Below, piece by piece: positions 48,786 through 59,801 of a DNA stretch of 64,000 nucleotides (position 1 is the stretch's first letter; every line of letters begins with the position of its first letter). This stretch comes from Kluyveromyces lactis (Eukaryota > Ascomycota > Saccharomycetes > Saccharomycetales > Saccharomycetaceae): NCBI RefSeq assembly GCF_000002515.2, contig NC_006039.1, forward strand, positions 930,001 to 994,000, written 5' to 3'. The notes under the pieces were generated by a model. That model ran no database searches. It saw only the letters and a list, made by a program, of their open reading frames with translations, and was not told where the DNA came from. Made by a program: the position numbers and the translations under genes.

Positions 48786-50387
48786 ATGCTAACTCGATTT
48801 GGTAAGAGAAAGCTGGTCAATTCTGGCCCTTCTAGCTTGATTTTGAAATCTTTACAAAAACCAATACTTCATCAACATACTAGATTAATGCACTCAAGAG
48901 ATGACGGGAAGTCTACCGATGCTGCTAACCAGCCGGATGCTACAGCAACTACGCTTACGGATAAACATGAATACCAAAGGGTGTTTATGAACAATTCTGC
49001 AGTCACAGAAGGTTTTAAAGCTACTTGGGTCAATGCTCTTGCCGAAAGAAAGAAGCAATTGGCACAGGGGAAAATTATAGACTCGTACAGTTATAACAGC
49101 GTCAAATCTACCGAAGTTGGTGAAAAGACCCGTGCCGATTCGTTTACTTACTTGACTTTGCCTTTCAAAGATGATCCAATTATCGCTGACTTTTACGTCA
49201 ATGCCGGTGGTAGAATTAGAATGGGTCAAATTTTCCAAGATCTAGATGCCTTGGCTGGTAGAATCGCTTATAGACATACTTCTCCAGCGGAGCCCGTTAT
49301 CGTTACTGCGTCTGTGGATCGTATTTATATGTTGAAACCTTTGGACCACATCAGTGATTACAATGTTGTGTTGTCTGGTACTGTTGTATGGACAGGTAGA
49401 TCATCAATGGAAATCGCTATCAAGGCTTCTGCAATTCAAGGTGCCATCCCTAGCGAGATTAACGAGTCAACCCTCTCAGATGAGGACACTTTCCTAACTG
49501 CTTCCTTCACTTTTGTGGCAAGAAACCCAGAAACTCATAAATCGTTGCCTATCAACAAGTTACTACCTTTAAACGAAAAAGAGTGGATGGATTTCAGACG
49601 TGCTGAATCTCACAACGCTGCCAAGAAACTCCGTGCAAAGAATGAGAATTTAGATACTAATCCACCTACTGACGATGAATCTTCCATCATCCATAAAATG
49701 TGGCAAGCATCAAAGGAGCTCAGTACAATGGAAAGTAAACCTTTCAACGTTATGCTGATGGAGGACACAAATGTTAAATCAACAATGTTCATGCAACCTC
49801 AGTACAGAAATAGACACTCATACATGATCTTTGGTGGGTATCTCATGAGACAAACGTTTGAGTTGGCATATTGTGCAGCTTCCTCCTTCTCTCATTCGCT
49901 TCCTCGTTTTATCTCCTTGGATTCTACCACCTTCCGTGCCCCAGTTCCAGTTGGGTCAATTCTACACATGGATGCAACCGTAGTATACACCGAACATCTA
50001 CATGAAACTGCATCTCAACCAAAGGTGGCTGCTTCAGTGGTTGATAAAGAAGTCGATGGTAACACTATATTCCATTTCGAGCCAACAGCAGTGAACAATA
50101 TCTCGGTTAACAAAGATGACTTCCTCTCAAAACCAGGTACCATAATCCAGGTGAAGGTGAACACTGTTGTTCAAGCATTGGATTCTGAGAAGCAAACCAA
50201 ATCTGGTTCTTTTATTTATTCGTTCTTTGCTCCAAGAGATTACGACTCCGAAAAGCCAGGTAGCCCCGGGTATGCAACCGTTATTCCTCAAACATACTCC
50301 GAAATGATTGAGTACATTGAAGGTAGAAGACGTGCTATTGAAACTGCTGCATATGCAAAAACAATGAAACGTGTGTCTAAATTATAA
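48786..50387 (+). CDS. mitochondrial acyl-CoA thioesterase, ACOT9/BFIT type
   Basis: A 533-residue double hot-dog thioesterase that hydrolyses acyl-CoA to free acid and CoA. The first ~45 residues are basic with hydroxylated residues and no acidic ones (MLTRFGKRKLVNSGPSSLIL), a mitochondrial presequence. Hot-dog 1 is at ~130-270 (VNAGGRIRMGQIFQDLDALAG, TASVDRIYMLKPL, VWTGRSSMEIAI). Hot-dog 2 is at ~345-480 (RNRHSYMIFGGYLMRQTFELAY, FISLDSTTFRAPVPVGSILHMDATV), the pattern of human ACOT9 (IFGGFLMRKAYELAW). I know of no S. cerevisiae counterpart; its only well-known acyl-CoA thioesterase of this kind of chemistry, peroxisomal Tes1, is a different type. The gene lies between SAL1 and AXL2 in a block otherwise shared with S. 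cerevisiae, so it was probably lost there. Confidence 0.87.
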   Translation: MLTRFGKRKLVNSGPSSLILKSLQKPILHQHTRLMHSRDDGKSTDAANQPDATATTLTDKHEYQRVFMNNSAVTEGFKATWVNALAERKKQLAQGKIIDSYSYNSVKSTEVGEKTRADSFTYLTLPFKDDPIIADFYVNAGGRIRMGQIFQDLDALAGRIAYRHTSPAEPVIVTASVDRIYMLKPLDHISDYNVVLSGTVVWTGRSSMEIAIKASAIQGAIPSEINESTLSDEDTFLTASFTFVARNPETHKSLPINKLLPLNEKEWMDFRRAESHNAAKKLRAKNENLDTNPPTDDESSIIHKMWQASKELSTMESKPFNVMLMEDTNVKSTMFMQPQYRNRHSYMIFGGYLMRQTFELAYCAASSFSHSLPRFISLDSTTFRAPVPVGSILHMDATVVYTEHLHETASQPKVAASVVDKEVDGNTIFHFEPTAVNNISVNKDDFLSKPGTIIQVKVNTVVQALDSEKQTKSGSFIYSFFAPRDYDSEKPGSPGYATVIPQTYSEMIEYIEGRRRAIETAAYAKTMKRVSKL

Positions 50388-50648
50388 GCTATATAAAACA
50401 ATTTCAATGCTATGCTAACAGAATCTTTACATGCCACTGTCAATTGATTTTTTCCAATCCTCTCATTCATTGACATCATGAACGAACTCATGGATACGTT
50501 GTGCTCACTTCTGAACAAAGAATTGAATTTTGAATCCATAAAAAGTGTTATACAAGTCCAAATATTTAATAAAGTTAATACATAATATTACATCTGTTTC
50601 ATAAGTGAAGCAAAGATGGAGAAATAAAGATTGGGCTGGTCATAAAAC

Positions 50649-53006
50649 TCACATTCTTTCAGGAGATTCGCCAGTAAAATTATTCACATTGGAGACATTG
50701 ACACCAGCTTGCTCACGAACTGAACCCACCCGTTTAGTACTCTTTTTTCGTACAGGTTGATCGTTAGTAACCCATTTGTATTGACCATCCTGTTGTTTCA
50801 TTGGTATTAATCCATCTGATGACATAGAGCTGTGTGGCGACTGCGAATCCGTTCTTGCAGCAGATTCGGTTATGTCATTTTCAGAGACGGGTTTTAAAGG
50901 AGAAGAAGAATTCGTGTCCTTGTTCCAAAACACTGAATCACGCAGACCTAAGCTTGACTTCCGTGGATCATGTGGTAAGGTGCTATCGTTCTTAAGTTCA
51001 CTATTCAGAAGCTCTTGTGTGCTGACTGTGTTCAATGATGCGTAACTCTGTCTCATAGTTCTGTCATCAGGTTGAATCTTGTTTTTTGAAAAACGCCATG
51101 ATTTACGCTGACTTGGAGCATTTTGGAAATAAACCGAGGATGATCTGTATTTATCATCAAATACAGAAGATTCGTCATCCCTCTGAAGAAGCATGTCCCT
51201 GCTATTTGCCATTTCTGCGTCCTGGTAAACTGAGTCGGCGGATACTTTTTCATCTAACGATGTCATGGTCGATGAATTACTGACATCGTCCAGCTTCATA
51301 GCATTTAAGGTTGCTAACCTTTTTGCTTCGGTGGATACTTCACCCGAGTCCAAAGTATTTTCATCTGAGAATGGGTTGACATCTCCACAGGCATTTGGAT
51401 CGTTAGCAGGATTTTTTGGATCAGGGCCACTGATAGCCATTTTTTCCTTATCGTTTTCTTTCTTTTCGTTACGTCTCCTTCTCCATAACAGAAATATGAT
51501 CAAAAGAATTAGAAGCACAACAATTGGGATTACAACGCCACAAACAATAGCCACAATGTTGGTGCTTTTGCTTTTTTTATTATTAGGAAGTAATGCAGAA
51601 GAGCTACTTTGACTTGTAGATGATGTTGACGTTGAGGACGCTGTTGATTTCGAAGTGGCAGTATGTGAAGCAGATGAAGAAGTTTGGGTCTTGGTGCTAT
51701 TTTTAGCGTCGATTCCGACCATTTTCAATACTAAACTATCCATTTTGGAGCCAAGTGAGGCGACAATATCAATACTTAAATCATCGAAATCATCGGGGAC
51801 TTCTCCATAGAATGTCAAGTTCGATGACTGGAAACGCAACCAATTAGCTTGAGAACTGTAGTTAGCAGACACCGTTGTTTCATCAAAAGATGTGAATTGG
51901 GAAGGCAATAATGCGTATTGGAACCATTCGCCTCTGGTTACGTTAACGCTAGGAAATGATGATATGGCAAATAAATTCTGAGTTGATTCAATAACAAAGT
52001 TCAGGTACACCACATCCATATACTTGTCATAAATCGAGAGTTGAAAGTCATAATCACTCTCATTCGATGGAAGAGTTCCTTCCAAAGTGTAGTTATCGCT
52101 TATTGAAATCCAATCTGGAGTATCAACCAGTTTAATATCTCCCAGGTCGTCTTTGGAAATGACTTCATCATTTAAGAAGACATAGTCTAGAGGCACTGGG
52201 TAAGAGAATGAACCGCTGTCAGTAACATTTATTATCAATGTATTTTCGATAGATGTTGTTAGCCTATGCGCCCCGACAACAATTTGAAAATTAATACTCG
52301 CAGCCGAGAATCCATCGATGTCTGTTGCAATTAGGTTGAAAGAATAATCCATTTCTGGGGCAATATCAGAATTGACTACAGGAGCTGATCCACTAAATTT
52401 CAAATTGTTGGCATCAAAAAAGACCCAATTTGGCAGTGGGGCATTGTATTGGGAACTACGGCCATAATAAGTGACCACAGAATCATTACTCGAAACATCG
52501 AAATTATCTCTTTCGAAAGTGACGTTGAATATGTCTCCAGGAGACAGTTTCAACGCATCTTTGCCGTTAGTGTAACCATAATTCTTTAAAAGGTTTAATA
52601 GATTAAAGTCGTCGGCTAAAGAAATTCCTGATTTCTTGGTAGCCACCAGTTGAAAAGTCGTGTTGAAGGATGCGGAATCGGTTGAATCCGTACCTTTAAG
52701 TATGATGTCGAAATATTTCGTATCTTCGTTATCATCAAGGAAGTCGGAAGAGACCTTACCTGAAAAAGTCAAAGAACTACTATCGAATGAAAGCCAATTT
52801 GGCAATTCAGAAGATTCATATGATATTTGAACGGATCCTTCGTTAGTTGATTTAAAGGTGTCATTAGAGATTTTAAACTGGAAATCCTCGTCAACTCTTG
52901 CAATTGGTGGAAGCTGTTTGTTAATAGGATAAGCTTCGTATACAGAAGCTGATGCGACGGCAAAGAGAAGTGACAGCGCCGAAGACAACAGCAACTCAGT
53001 CTTCAT
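50649..53006 (-). CDS. AXL2: bud-site selection membrane protein Axl2 (Bud10)
   Basis: Axl2 is a type I plasma-membrane protein that marks the axial bud site with Bud3, Bud4 and Axl1. A signal peptide (residues 1-~21, LLLSSALSLLFAVASASVYEA) leads into a large extracellular part with cadherin-like (CADG) repeats. Each has a PNWLSFD or NWVFFD type core (ELPNWLSFDSSSLTFSGKV, PLPNWVFFDANNLKFSG, ANWLRFQSSNLTFYGEV), and there are many N-glycosylation sites. A Ser/Thr-rich stem (~430-475) precedes one transmembrane helix at ~485-510 (IVAIVCGVVIPIVVLLILL), then RRRR and a ~275-residue cytosolic tail. Near the end QQDGQYKWVTNDQPVRKKS is a conserved tail motif. It is 785 residues against 823 in S. cerevisiae. 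Confidence 0.94.
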   Translation of the reverse strand: MKTELLLSSALSLLFAVASASVYEAYPINKQLPPIARVDEDFQFKISNDTFKSTNEGSVQISYESSELPNWLSFDSSSLTFSGKVSSDFLDDNEDTKYFDIILKGTDSTDSASFNTTFQLVATKKSGISLADDFNLLNLLKNYGYTNGKDALKLSPGDIFNVTFERDNFDVSSNDSVVTYYGRSSQYNAPLPNWVFFDANNLKFSGSAPVVNSDIAPEMDYSFNLIATDIDGFSAASINFQIVVGAHRLTTSIENTLIINVTDSGSFSYPVPLDYVFLNDEVISKDDLGDIKLVDTPDWISISDNYTLEGTLPSNESDYDFQLSIYDKYMDVVYLNFVIESTQNLFAISSFPSVNVTRGEWFQYALLPSQFTSFDETTVSANYSSQANWLRFQSSNLTFYGEVPDDFDDLSIDIVASLGSKMDSLVLKMVGIDAKNSTKTQTSSSASHTATSKSTASSTSTSSTSQSSSSALLPNNKKSKSTNIVAIVCGVVIPIVVLLILLIIFLLWRRRRNEKKENDKEKMAISGPDPKNPANDPNACGDVNPFSDENTLDSGEVSTEAKRLATLNAMKLDDVSNSSTMTSLDEKVSADSVYQDAEMANSRDMLLQRDDESSVFDDKYRSSSVYFQNAPSQRKSWRFSKNKIQPDDRTMRQSYASLNTVSTQELLNSELKNDSTLPHDPRKSSLGLRDSVFWNKDTNSSSPLKPVSENDITESAARTDSQSPHSSMSSDGLIPMKQQDGQYKWVTNDQPVRKKSTKRVGSVREQAGVNVSNVNNFTGESPERM

Positions 53007-54116
53007 AACCCTAAACCCTGTATAATGAACTAATTTCCGTTCGTGTAATTTCTCTTATTCCAAATTAAAAACTAAAGTCCAGTTGAACAACTATGAGTAA
53101 ACTTAGTTCCAATTTTCCTTGTATGCGTTTCTTGAGCTCTTAATTCTCTCTCTGCTATTGCTTTCAGATGAAGGCTGTCAAGGAGTGAATGAATGGATCA
53201 ATGAACAACGTAGCGATCGGACAGTTAGTGCTGCTCCTTCTATCTCAAAAGTTAATGGATAGTATAACGTAAAAGCGTTACTGGATTGCAGAACCGTTAA
53301 GATGAGGAAGAAACGAATGGGCCCTGAGAATACATCTTGTTTTATTTAAGGCGGGAGCCCTCATCTCGTGAAATATATGAATATTAATTGAAAGACACCA
53401 AAAATATCACAGTTGCAAGACAGGAAAAACCATTATTATATTTTGGTATTACTTCTCAGTAAACTAACGGGCCAGTTGGAAACAATCGAAATCCTCTACA
53501 ACCCTGTCTTAGCTTTTTTCATCTCACATTCTACTTCTGGTCCCCCAAATTCTCACCTACCTCAAAGTTCTGAAGATTCACTTATAATTCTTCTTTTGGC
53601 ATCCTTAAAACATTTCGCGATTTCTCTAAATGTGTTACCAAAATAGGATATAACGCGAACACCGGGTAAACCAGTAGCATCCACCAAAAAGATATAAAAA
53701 AAACAGATACAAATTCTTGTCACGTGAGGGGTTGTTTGACTATTATTCAAGGTCACGTGTGTTACGTATAACGTGACTTCCCCTTTTTGTAATGTAGGTC
53801 AATGGAATTTTGATTTTCTTTCAGCACTGAAATGGGTGATATTACTGTTAAGATCAATACGATGAACTATCCAAAAGGTTTAAATTGCAATTTATTGAAG
53901 TAGATAAGGTTCCAAACGATTCAAACCGAAGAACACGCTAGAGCGATAGCAGGTATAACATATTCTTGTTTTATTTGTTCCTGTCTCTTTGACTGATTGT
54001 GAGTAACGCAGGCATACTTCAAAGAAAACATTACGTTTGAGCTCAGTGTTAATTTGATATCTGACCTCTATTTTAATCGCGCTTGACTCCACAGATAATT
54101 CAAATACCAATTTAAG
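53007..54116. other. divergent promoter AXL2 / END3
   Basis: 1.1 kb without a gene. CACGTG boxes lie at 53721-53726 and 53754-53759, followed by a near copy (AACGTGAC) at ~53770. TTTCGCG at 53613-53619 resembles an SBF (SCB-type) site, which would fit the late-G1 expression known for AXL2. Small frames at 53413-53646 and 53562-53756 show no family resemblance. Confidence 0.55.
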
Positions 54117-55259
54117 ATGCCAAAGCTTGAACAATTTGAGATCAAAAAGTATTGGCAAATTTTCTCCGGATTGAAACCGGTGGAAAATAAGTTGACCCAT
54201 GATCAAGTACTGCCTATCCTTTTCAATTCTAAATTGGACACCTCGATACTTAACAAAATATGGTTTTTGGCCGATATCGATGATGATGATCAACTAGATT
54301 TTGAAGAGTTTGTGATTTGTATGAGAATGATATTTGACATGGTTAATAAAAACATAGATTCTGTACCAGATGAATTGCCAGATTGGTTGATTCCCGGTTC
54401 AAAAGCCGAATTAGTCAAACAAAGAAAAACTGAACGTAGTAGCGGAACAGCAGAAACAAGTTCTGTGGTCAATGTTCCGACATCTTCGCCAGCTGTAGAC
54501 GATTATCAAAAAGAAGTTGATTGGTATATATCAAGAGATGATAAGTCACAATACGAATCAATTTATGAATCAGCCATAACCTCTAGAGACAATAGTGTAT
54601 CTTATGTTTCACTATCCTCCGCCGTTAGATCGAAGTATATCAATCTATCATCTCAAGATTTAGAAAAAACGTGGCGTTTGGTTAATCCTAAGCTTGACAC
54701 TTCCATAGATAAGGATCCAGCACTATACTTTATTCATATTCTGAGACAAGTGAACGACTATGCTTGCCCAATACCATCACATTTACCTTCAGCATTGAAA
54801 GAAACTTTTACAAAGACTAGAGTTTCCACGGATTTGTCTTCCAAGCAGAGCGAAGTAAGAAGGCCAACACTATCCACATCTAACTCTTCATCTTACCAAA
54901 TACCAAAACGTGGTGGTACTGATTTTTCTGTTACTCAGGGAACTGATTGGGAAGTAGTCAGACTTCAAAGGGAATTGGCAAATATTGACTCTGAATTATC
55001 GTCAGCACAGCAACAATCCACCTCTCATAATGACTCAAATGATAGAATGAAATTAGTAAAACAACAGTTAGAACAGTTCTTGGAATACCAAAAAAACCTT
55101 GTCAATAATTCCAATACTTCTTCAGAAAGCGTTGATGTTGGAGGTTTGAGGGATGATATAGAGAGTATTGAGCAGCAAGTACAAATGTTGGAGGAGTACC
55201 TGAAAACAAAGAAGTCGGAACTGCATAATTTGAAGATAGAGGTGCAATCTCTTTACTGA
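54117..55259 (+). CDS. END3: endocytic actin-patch protein End3 (EH domain)
   Basis: End3 works with Pan1 and Sla1 in clathrin-mediated endocytosis and actin patch assembly. The N terminus MPKLEQFEIKKYWQIFSGLKP is almost the same as in S. cerevisiae. The first EH domain (~1-105) contains a calcium-binding EF-hand loop, DIDDDDQLDFEEF, and LPDWLIPGSK follows. A second, more diverged EH-like unit is at ~130-225 (DWYISRDDKSQYESIYESAI, PALYFIHILRQVNDY). The C-terminal ~110 residues form coiled coil with two repeats (LVKQQLEQFLEYQKN, then SIEQQVQMLEEYLKTKKSEL), the Pan1-binding region. It is 380 residues against 349; the extra residues are Ser-rich linker. Confidence 0.95.
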   Translation: MPKLEQFEIKKYWQIFSGLKPVENKLTHDQVLPILFNSKLDTSILNKIWFLADIDDDDQLDFEEFVICMRMIFDMVNKNIDSVPDELPDWLIPGSKAELVKQRKTERSSGTAETSSVVNVPTSSPAVDDYQKEVDWYISRDDKSQYESIYESAITSRDNSVSYVSLSSAVRSKYINLSSQDLEKTWRLVNPKLDTSIDKDPALYFIHILRQVNDYACPIPSHLPSALKETFTKTRVSTDLSSKQSEVRRPTLSTSNSSSYQIPKRGGTDFSVTQGTDWEVVRLQRELANIDSELSSAQQQSTSHNDSNDRMKLVKQQLEQFLEYQKNLVNNSNTSSESVDVGGLRDDIESIEQQVQMLEEYLKTKKSELHNLKIEVQSLY

Positions 55260-55409
55260 GGTTATTGACCTACCCTATATACTTTCTGGAGTAAATTTTG
55301 AACTACGTTGTTTCATGTATAATGATAATTCACTTCTTAGCTTAACTTTTTGGATATTAGAACGAAATTTAAACGTTTGTGGTGATTGCTTAGTACTAAT
55401 TTAATTAAT

Positions 55410-56999
55410 TTACATATGACCGTGCTGTCTATCGGCTGTTCTTGGTTTAGCCCTGATAATATTATCCACTCTCAAGAGGACTTCGGCTGCTTCGCTGGCT
55501 GAGGTTACTACAGCTCTTTTCAATTTATAACTTTCCACGATCCCTAGTTCTCTCATGTCAGCAATGGTGCCGTTATCCAAATCCAAACCTGATGTACTCA
55601 TGCCGTTGTAAATCGAAGATCTTAACTTTGTGATCAATTCACTACTATCGAAACCAGCGTTGTCCGCAAGAATAGTAGGCAATTGTCTTAGGGCTTTTGC
55701 AAAAGATTCTACAGCAAGTGCTTTCTTACCTTCAACATTTTGCCCTACTGTGTCAACAGCTTTTGACATAATCATTTCGGCACAACCACCACCCAAAACA
55801 GTTCTGGTTTCTTTTGTTGTTTGTGAAAGGACAGATAAAGCATCATGTAGAGATCTTTCAGCTTCGTCTAATACTTGTTCGGTTGCACCTCTTAGTACAA
55901 TAGTACAAGCTTCACCAGATTTACAACCACTGAACTTTGTGAAAGTTTCTTCACCGATTATGATTTCCTCGATGAGCTTACATTCACCAAGTTTACATTT
56001 TTCTGGATTGTCAAATGTCGAAACAACTTCACCACCAGTCACAAGTGCTAGTCGTTCCACACCTTCAAAATCAGCATGTTCAATGGAGTTAATTCCTAGA
56101 TCTGTAAACATTTGTTCAGGGTAGTCGTATATCAACTGTCTGTTGATGAACGTGTTGATGTTGAAATTAGCAATCTTTTCAATCTTCTTTTTCATTTTTT
56201 CACGTTCAGCTTTCTCTAATTCTGCAAGCTTAGACGTAGAATCAACCTTGAACTTGGTACCAAAGATCTTGACCTTGTCAGTATCTAGAGAAGTGTTGGC
56301 AATCAAAATTTTAGCATTTTCCACGCGCTTTGGCTGGTTGCTACCAAATCTTTTTGGTAAGATAAATCCTTCATCTAAGAAAGAATCAGAAAGCTTACCA
56401 CCAATGATCTTGATAATTTGAATATGTTCCAAATTGGTGGAACCCTTCAATCTGAGAATGGCATCTGTTGCCAATTTTGAGAAATGATCTTTATCTTGAG
56501 ACAAAATTTTAGATGAAAGTGTCGTGTTTGCAATGCTGATCAAATCGTTGTAGAACTCTTCCTTATTATTCGAGTTATCCACAGCGGCCTTCTCCAATGC
56601 TGATAGAGCAGCCGCAGATGCAATTCTGAAACCTTCAATAATGGTTTGTGGGTGGATTTTTCCTTGTTCGACCAATTTCTCAGCCTCTCTCAATAGCTCA
56701 GCACTTAAAACTGTAACACTGGTAGTACCGTCACCAACTTCATCATCTTGGACTTTACTAATGTTCACAAGAACTTTAGCGGCGGGATTGTCCAATGGAA
56801 TCGATTTAAGAATAGTAGCACCATCATTTGTTACCATGCTAGTGTTGTTAGATGCACTTTGAAGTAGCTTGTCCATACCTTTTGGTCCTAGAGTAGTTTT
56901 CACCAAATCACCTACAGCGATGGCACCGACAAAAGCACTCATACGAGCATTTTCAGCCCTTTCTTCGGTAACTTGATCCCCAAAAATCGGAACGCTCAT
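55410..56999 (-). CDS. CCT2: chaperonin CCT/TRiC subunit beta
   Basis: Cct2 is one of eight subunits of the cytosolic group II chaperonin that folds actin and tubulin. The equatorial ATP site is complete: [31 protein letters not shown] and [14 protein letters not shown] near the N terminus, [10 protein letters not shown] in the C-terminal half. [15 protein letters not shown]-type N-terminal residues and the beta-subunit apical sequence ([24 protein letters not shown]) identify the subunit. The end [11 protein letters not shown]-like segment ([10 protein letters not shown]) and GHM are typical. It is 529 residues against 527 in S. cerevisiae. YIL142W lies close to AXL2 (YIL140W) in S. cerevisiae. 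A TCACGTGA box lies 175 bases upstream of the start. Confidence 0.97.
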   Translation of the reverse strand: MSVPIFGDQVTEERAENARMSAFVGAIAVGDLVKTTLGPKGMDKLLQSASNNTSMVTNDGATILKSIPLDNPAAKVLVNISKVQDDEVGDGTTSVTVLSAELLREAEKLVEQGKIHPQTIIEGFRIASAAALSALEKAAVDNSNNKEEFYNDLISIANTTLSSKILSQDKDHFSKLATDAILRLKGSTNLEHIQIIKIIGGKLSDSFLDEGFILPKRFGSNQPKRVENAKILIANTSLDTDKVKIFGTKFKVDSTSKLAELEKAEREKMKKKIEKIANFNINTFINRQLIYDYPEQMFTDLGINSIEHADFEGVERLALVTGGEVVSTFDNPEKCKLGECKLIEEIIIGEETFTKFSGCKSGEACTIVLRGATEQVLDEAERSLHDALSVLSQTTKETRTVLGGGCAEMIMSKAVDTVGQNVEGKKALAVESFAKALRQLPTILADNAGFDSSELITKLRSSIYNGMSTSGLDLDNGTIADMRELGIVESYKLKRAVVTSASEAAEVLLRVDNIIRAKPRTADRQHGHM

Positions 57000-57545
57000 T
57001 CTTACTTGATGTTTGGCGGACTGTTGCTAACTTTGTTGGAAGTAGAGGATGATCAAAAAGAATTGGCCACCGTGATATTTTATCTGGTATTCTGCAAACA
57101 TACTTATTCCATCTTCATACAATTTAGTAGTTTTTTTTTTTCTGACGAAAAATCAACTACAGGCATATAACGTCACGTGAAAGGGAAATACCTGAAAACA
57201 TCATAATTAACATTGCTTCTATCATCATTTCAGTCCGCAAATTTGGGGTAGACGATCTCATTGATAGCAACTCTCGGTAATTGCTGGGTCGAAAAATGAC
57301 ACCTGTAATGGCGTTTTATATACCAAACAAATAATTATTAATTGTGCATTGTTTAAACGGTATTACTAAATTCAACTTGGAAAGTCATTTTGAGTTCTTT
57401 AAATATTAAATGATCATTGATGCCAGAATATGTGTTCTCATTACTCGTTTCAGGCAAAGGGATCTCTTGTCGACGTATATTGATTAGGGTATGCATTATA
57501 TCTTATATATAGTTTTATGAGATAACTTATTCATAACTGTTTTTA
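57000..57545. other. intergenic, CCT2 promoter and RIM8 3' end
   Basis: 546 bases. Contains a T10-type run near 57131-57141 and a CACGTG box at 57174-57179, both likely parts of the CCT2 promoter. No gene or RNA gene seen. Confidence 0.55.
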
Positions 57546-59264
57546 TTATATGGGCGGTTCGCTTTCCAATTCTTTCAACCGCATTTGCTCTAGTTCTTGT
57601 TTATCATCTGTAACACCTGACATTGAACACCCAGTGAAGTCATCTAATCCACGACTATACAGTGGAACAGGGTCAGCCGGATAGCACAAAGTCATATCCG
57701 TATCCGTGAAGATACGAGAGGAAGGTGATGGCCCGTTATGTCTATGTAACAAATAGTCGTAAGCTTCGTCTATTGGAGATTCAGCGCTAGAGCATTGGTT
57801 GTAAACTGCATCCACATCATCAGGTAATTGGTTGATAGAATGGGAATCCAGACGGTCCACTGTGGGCGATTCAGGCTCATGTTCTTCTCTGTGTGTTCCG
57901 ATCACAACTTCGATTGACATACCTGTAACGTTTCTTAGACGTTTGAGTCTGTCTACATTAATCAAATCTTGGAAAAACGTTACTGAATCATCTTCGCCAG
58001 CAGTAACCTCACCCTGGTTTGAGAGGTCTTGGAACATCGAAAACTTGTTCGACGGCATCGGTATACTACTAGTTCTCTGTCCACCCACAAGTCTATTGGA
58101 CTCTGTGTATACCAAATTCTTCCTTGACAAATTTGCTAGGATCTCCACGTAATACTGGAAAGTGAAGAACTTATTCTTTAAATCCAAACTCGGGAAGGTG
58201 TCTAATGGAACCTTTAGTTTCAACATTATAACAGCTTCATGCGTTTCGGGGTCTGTATATAATGGGGCAACACCTTGACAGATATCTTTTCTAAATGTTT
58301 CGATCTGTTCTGTATTTCTAGGGTTTGAAACCCGAGAGATTCTGACCAACGTTGCAATCAACCCCGCAGGGTGGAAGTATTGTTTGTAATGAGTGACGTG
58401 GACTTTAACCGGAATTTCTTCTCCGATGGTGTATCCTAGACAGGGAATCTCTACCGAGATCTTGACAGTCTTGTTATCAGCGAGCATGGAAGCGTTGGAA
58501 TTACCTGAATTATTTGAGCTTGATGAACCATTAGTGATAGTAGAGGATCCGCCTGTTTTCCTAGTCAGAGACGAAGCCCCGTCTTGTGGGTCTGCAGAAC
58601 CTGCTGCCATAAGTCTTCTAACATGGATTCCATTATTGCTTGAGTTGGGTGATTGTAAGACCACCGTCTTGATATTTGGCTTTGGTAATTGGCCGACGTC
58701 TATTGGCACAATCAACTGGTAATGCTGCTTGCAAAAGATAGGAGGCGTCTTTTGGGCATGAAGCTCTGCTTGAACCCAATATCTTATGGAACCCTTCTTA
58801 AAATCTATCGAGCTCACCAAGTTCTTACCATTAATTTTACAAGAGAATGGAAACTTGTGTTCACCGCCAGTCAAGTGTAATGGATTCTCCTCACTACCAT
58901 AAATACTCGTGGACCTGCAAAACACTGTATCAGAGTATTTCGATTTTAGAGAACCTGCGGTCATCGGGTTATTGGAATGGAGTTGAAACTCTCCTATATG
59001 AGCAAGTTTAATCCAAACATTAGGCACATCTTTTCTCAATCGAAGCTTCACAGTCCCACTGATAGTCTCGTTCGGTTTCCACACTCTGTGCACATCATCA
59101 AGTACAATTTCAAACTCCAAAATGTACGATTTCATACCGGAGTGCTTGAAAATGGAGCTCTTGCCAGCATTGCTCACTGAATCGAAGCTACTCACCACAA
59201 ATGCACTAGGAGAACCTCGCTCAGCTCGTTCGTTCGACCGCAGAAGTTTATCAAATAATCCCAT
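57546..59264 (-). CDS. RIM8: arrestin-like pH-response protein Rim8 (PalF)
   Basis: A 572-residue alpha-arrestin that couples the Rim21 pH sensor at the plasma membrane to ESCRT and the Rim20/Rim13 complex that processes Rim101. The N-arrestin domain (~45-195) has LEFEIVLDDVHRVWKPNETISG, VWIKLAHIGEFQLHS, GGEHKFPFSCKI and KGSIRYWVQAELH. After a Ser/Asn-rich insert, the C-arrestin domain (~265-395) has VSVEIPCLGY-type strands (KISVEIPCLGYTIGEEIPV), FHPAGLIATLVRISRV and TFQYYVEILANLSRKNLVYTE. NVDRLKRLRNVTGMSIEVV is a PalF marker. Other yeast alpha-arrestins (Aly1/2, Rod1, Art5) are larger and fit less well. I do not see PY motifs of the Rsp5-adaptor type. GCCAAG sites in its upstream region (next entry) fit feedback by Rim101. 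Confidence 0.85.
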   Translation of the reverse strand: MGLFDKLLRSNERAERGSPSAFVVSSFDSVSNAGKSSIFKHSGMKSYILEFEIVLDDVHRVWKPNETISGTVKLRLRKDVPNVWIKLAHIGEFQLHSNNPMTAGSLKSKYSDTVFCRSTSIYGSEENPLHLTGGEHKFPFSCKINGKNLVSSIDFKKGSIRYWVQAELHAQKTPPIFCKQHYQLIVPIDVGQLPKPNIKTVVLQSPNSSNNGIHVRRLMAAGSADPQDGASSLTRKTGGSSTITNGSSSSNNSGNSNASMLADNKTVKISVEIPCLGYTIGEEIPVKVHVTHYKQYFHPAGLIATLVRISRVSNPRNTEQIETFRKDICQGVAPLYTDPETHEAVIMLKLKVPLDTFPSLDLKNKFFTFQYYVEILANLSRKNLVYTESNRLVGGQRTSSIPMPSNKFSMFQDLSNQGEVTAGEDDSVTFFQDLINVDRLKRLRNVTGMSIEVVIGTHREEHEPESPTVDRLDSHSINQLPDDVDAVYNQCSSAESPIDEAYDYLLHRHNGPSPSSRIFTDTDMTLCYPADPVPLYSRGLDDFTGCSMSGVTDDKQELEQMRLKELESEPPI

Positions 59265-59801
59265 GGTCTAATTCGACTTTAAGCTCTTATATGGAGGCCA
59301 AAAATAAACGAAAGGAACACGAAAGAAAAATACAAGCCGGCACACAACCTAAGCACAATTATGTCTTCAAAAATCTAAAGCTCTCCCTTATCTTGTTTCA
59401 CCCTTTGGACTCTATGTTCGTTTGGTTTATATATCCGTGATAGTAAATACTCGAAGATCCATGCTGTTATATAATGGCGCAGTGCAAGTTTTAGACTATT
59501 CTCTACTTTTTTTTTCTAAGCAAGAAAGCCATTAAAGAATGGAAATTTATTCAAAAATTAAGTTGAAGAATGAAAAAAAAATTGGTAATAGCTGAGTAAC
59601 AAACCATAGCACACCCTCGAAACAGAAAAGAAAAAAAATGTTTAAAGCCCGACTGGACACGAAAGCATGGCAATTTAACTGTAGAATCAGGTGGATTATA
59701 CTGTTTGCCAATATTTATCATTCAGTAAATTATTATCTTGATTTTGATCAAAGTCGGAAATAAGTAGTCATTGGGCATGTACATACATATGTTTTATCTT
59801 C

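Noticed and set aside
55630-56124. 164-codon frame antisense to CCT2
   Set aside because: It is a shadow of the codon-biased CCT2 gene; no promoter or family resemblance.
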